Positions 7,713-8,116 of a stretch of 8,116 nucleotides of DNA are shown here, piece by piece. Source of the DNA: Deltaproteobacteria bacterium (GTDB lineage: Bacteria; Desulfobacterota; Desulfarculia; Adiutricales; Adiutricaceae). Within the stretch, counting starts at the first letter, position 1. The number at the start of each line of letters is the position of its first letter. Position numbers and translations under genes: made by a program. The notes below the pieces were generated by a model that did not search any database, was not told the origin of the DNA, and saw only the letters and a list, made by a program, of their open reading frames with translations. Location: assembly GCA_031288745.1 (NCBI GenBank), contig JAITQT010000245.1:1-8116 (forward strand), given 5' to 3'.

Positions 7713-7802
7713 CTTGTTATTATTTTTGATACATCTGATTAGTGCGCCAACAAATCAACTTCGACGCGAGCCCCAAAATCTAGAACCTTTTGTGTATGGA
7801 AA

Positions 7803-7819
7803 TTGGCAAGAAAATTGCT
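7803..7819 (+). promoter_or_regulatory. Sigma-54 (-24/-12) promoter-like element
   Basis: The bases TTGGCAAGAAAATTGCT match the sigma-54 consensus TTGGCACGRNNNTTGCW at all specified positions but one (A for C in the -24 element). The invariant GG (7805-7806) and GC (7817-7818) have the strict spacing. Predicted start is near 7830, reading rightward. No gene follows before the window end, so the target is either an RNA or a gene beyond 8116. The element also forms part of an imperfect dyad TTGGCA-N10-TGCCAA, an alternative explanation. Confidence 0.45.
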
Positions 7820-8035
7820 GCCAACAGGGATATTTCGATCTTGGCACACATAATCCAGCTAATCGAGTAAAAAATTTGCCATAGTTCTAAAATTATTAAC
7901 ACAAATTTTGCGTTATCTATATTATTTAATATTTATCTTTAGTTAGCGCTGGCATTATTTTTGCTTATATTCTGGACTATGCGGGTTGATATCTTCACTA
8001 ATTAGTCGCCACTAAAAAAGTCGCAAAAAATTTTT

Positions 8036-8078
8036 AAAAATTTAAAGGAACCCGCCGCGGCAGACTTTAAAATTTTTT
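8036..8078. terminator. Terminator-like structure with GC-rich loop
   Basis: AAAAATTTAAAG (8036-8047) pairs with CTTTAAAATTTTT (8065-8077) as 12 base pairs with one bulged A. The loop holds the GC-rich palindrome GCCGCGGC, in sharp contrast to the AT-rich surroundings. T-rich DNA follows on both strands. It could end a transcript started at the sigma-54-like element or one coming from the right. The lack of GC pairs in the stem makes it uncertain. Confidence 0.3.
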
Positions 8079-8116
8079 CAAAATCAGCCGTCTTTATAAA
8101 TTATTAAATTTTAGCA

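Larger units (their letters stand above)
6965..8116. other. Long AT-rich non-coding region upstream of pbpC
   Basis: About 1.15 kb without a convincing coding frame on either strand. All frames are broken by stops every few tens of codons, and the longest open runs lack ribosome binding sites. The base composition is clearly more AT-rich than the two genes, with many A and T runs, including ten T at 7015-7024 inside the presumed pbpC leader. It contains the promoters, repeats and hairpins listed separately. No tRNA, rRNA or CRISPR pattern was seen. It may be the leader and regulatory region of the pbpC operon, the remains of lost genes, or both. Confidence 0.7.

Noticed and set aside
7661..7729. 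Hydrophobic 22-residue ORF on the plus strand (MSLWLTGTLFEFF...)
   Set aside because: No Shine-Dalgarno, very short, and it follows a terminator-like hairpin. Chance is likely.
7841..7858. Second sigma-54-like TTGGCAC
   Set aside because: The -12 GC is missing at the required spacing.
7796..7870. 24-residue ORF on the plus strand (MEIGKKIAANRD...)
   Set aside because: Its start resembles a helix-turn-helix protein, but there is no ribosome binding site and the frame stops at once. It also overlaps the sigma-54-like element.
8002..8015. Hairpin TTAGT-CGCC-ACTAA
   Set aside because: Only five mostly A-T pairs and no T tract downstream on either strand.

Overview
The window looks like chromosomal DNA from a Gram-negative bacterium. 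It holds two long genes on the minus strand, both for envelope proteins, followed by about 1.15 kb of AT-rich DNA in which I see no intact gene. The gene pair, a class A penicillin-binding protein of the PBP1C type and a bacterial alpha-2-macroglobulin (A2M), is a known association in diderm bacteria, especially Proteobacteria and related phyla. The genes use the standard code and are moderately AT-rich (many TTA and CTA leucine codons, but also GGC, GCC and GGG). The non-coding flank is far richer in A and T. I cannot name the genus. A long non-coding flank beside moderately GC-rich genes could suit a genome losing genes, but that is speculation.

Layout, in the direction of transcription (right to left). 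Positions 6965-8116 hold no recognisable gene but several regulatory-looking structures: an 18-bp perfect inverted repeat around a 78-bp segment that contains a good promoter facing pbpC; a 16-bp perfect palindrome; a near-consensus sigma-70 promoter followed about 90 bp later by a terminator-like hairpin (a possible small RNA); a near-consensus sigma-54 (-24/-12) promoter with a dyad about 125 bp upstream of its predicted start; and terminator-like hairpins. Positions 6964-4661 encode complete PbpC (767 aa). After an 85-bp gap with a small hairpin and a clear ribosome binding site, positions 4575-1 encode the first 1525 residues of the A2M protein, which leaves the window still open. Its expected thioester domain lies outside.

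How the genes may work together (known for the families, inferred here): PBP1C polymerises and cross-links peptidoglycan in the periplasm. Bacterial A2M is thought to trap attacking proteases that get through a damaged outer membrane. Paired, they may repair and defend a breached envelope. Both proteins here appear to be held in the inner membrane by an N-terminal segment. The most interesting lead is the inverted-repeat-flanked promoter upstream of pbpC, which could be a phase-variable switch for this module.
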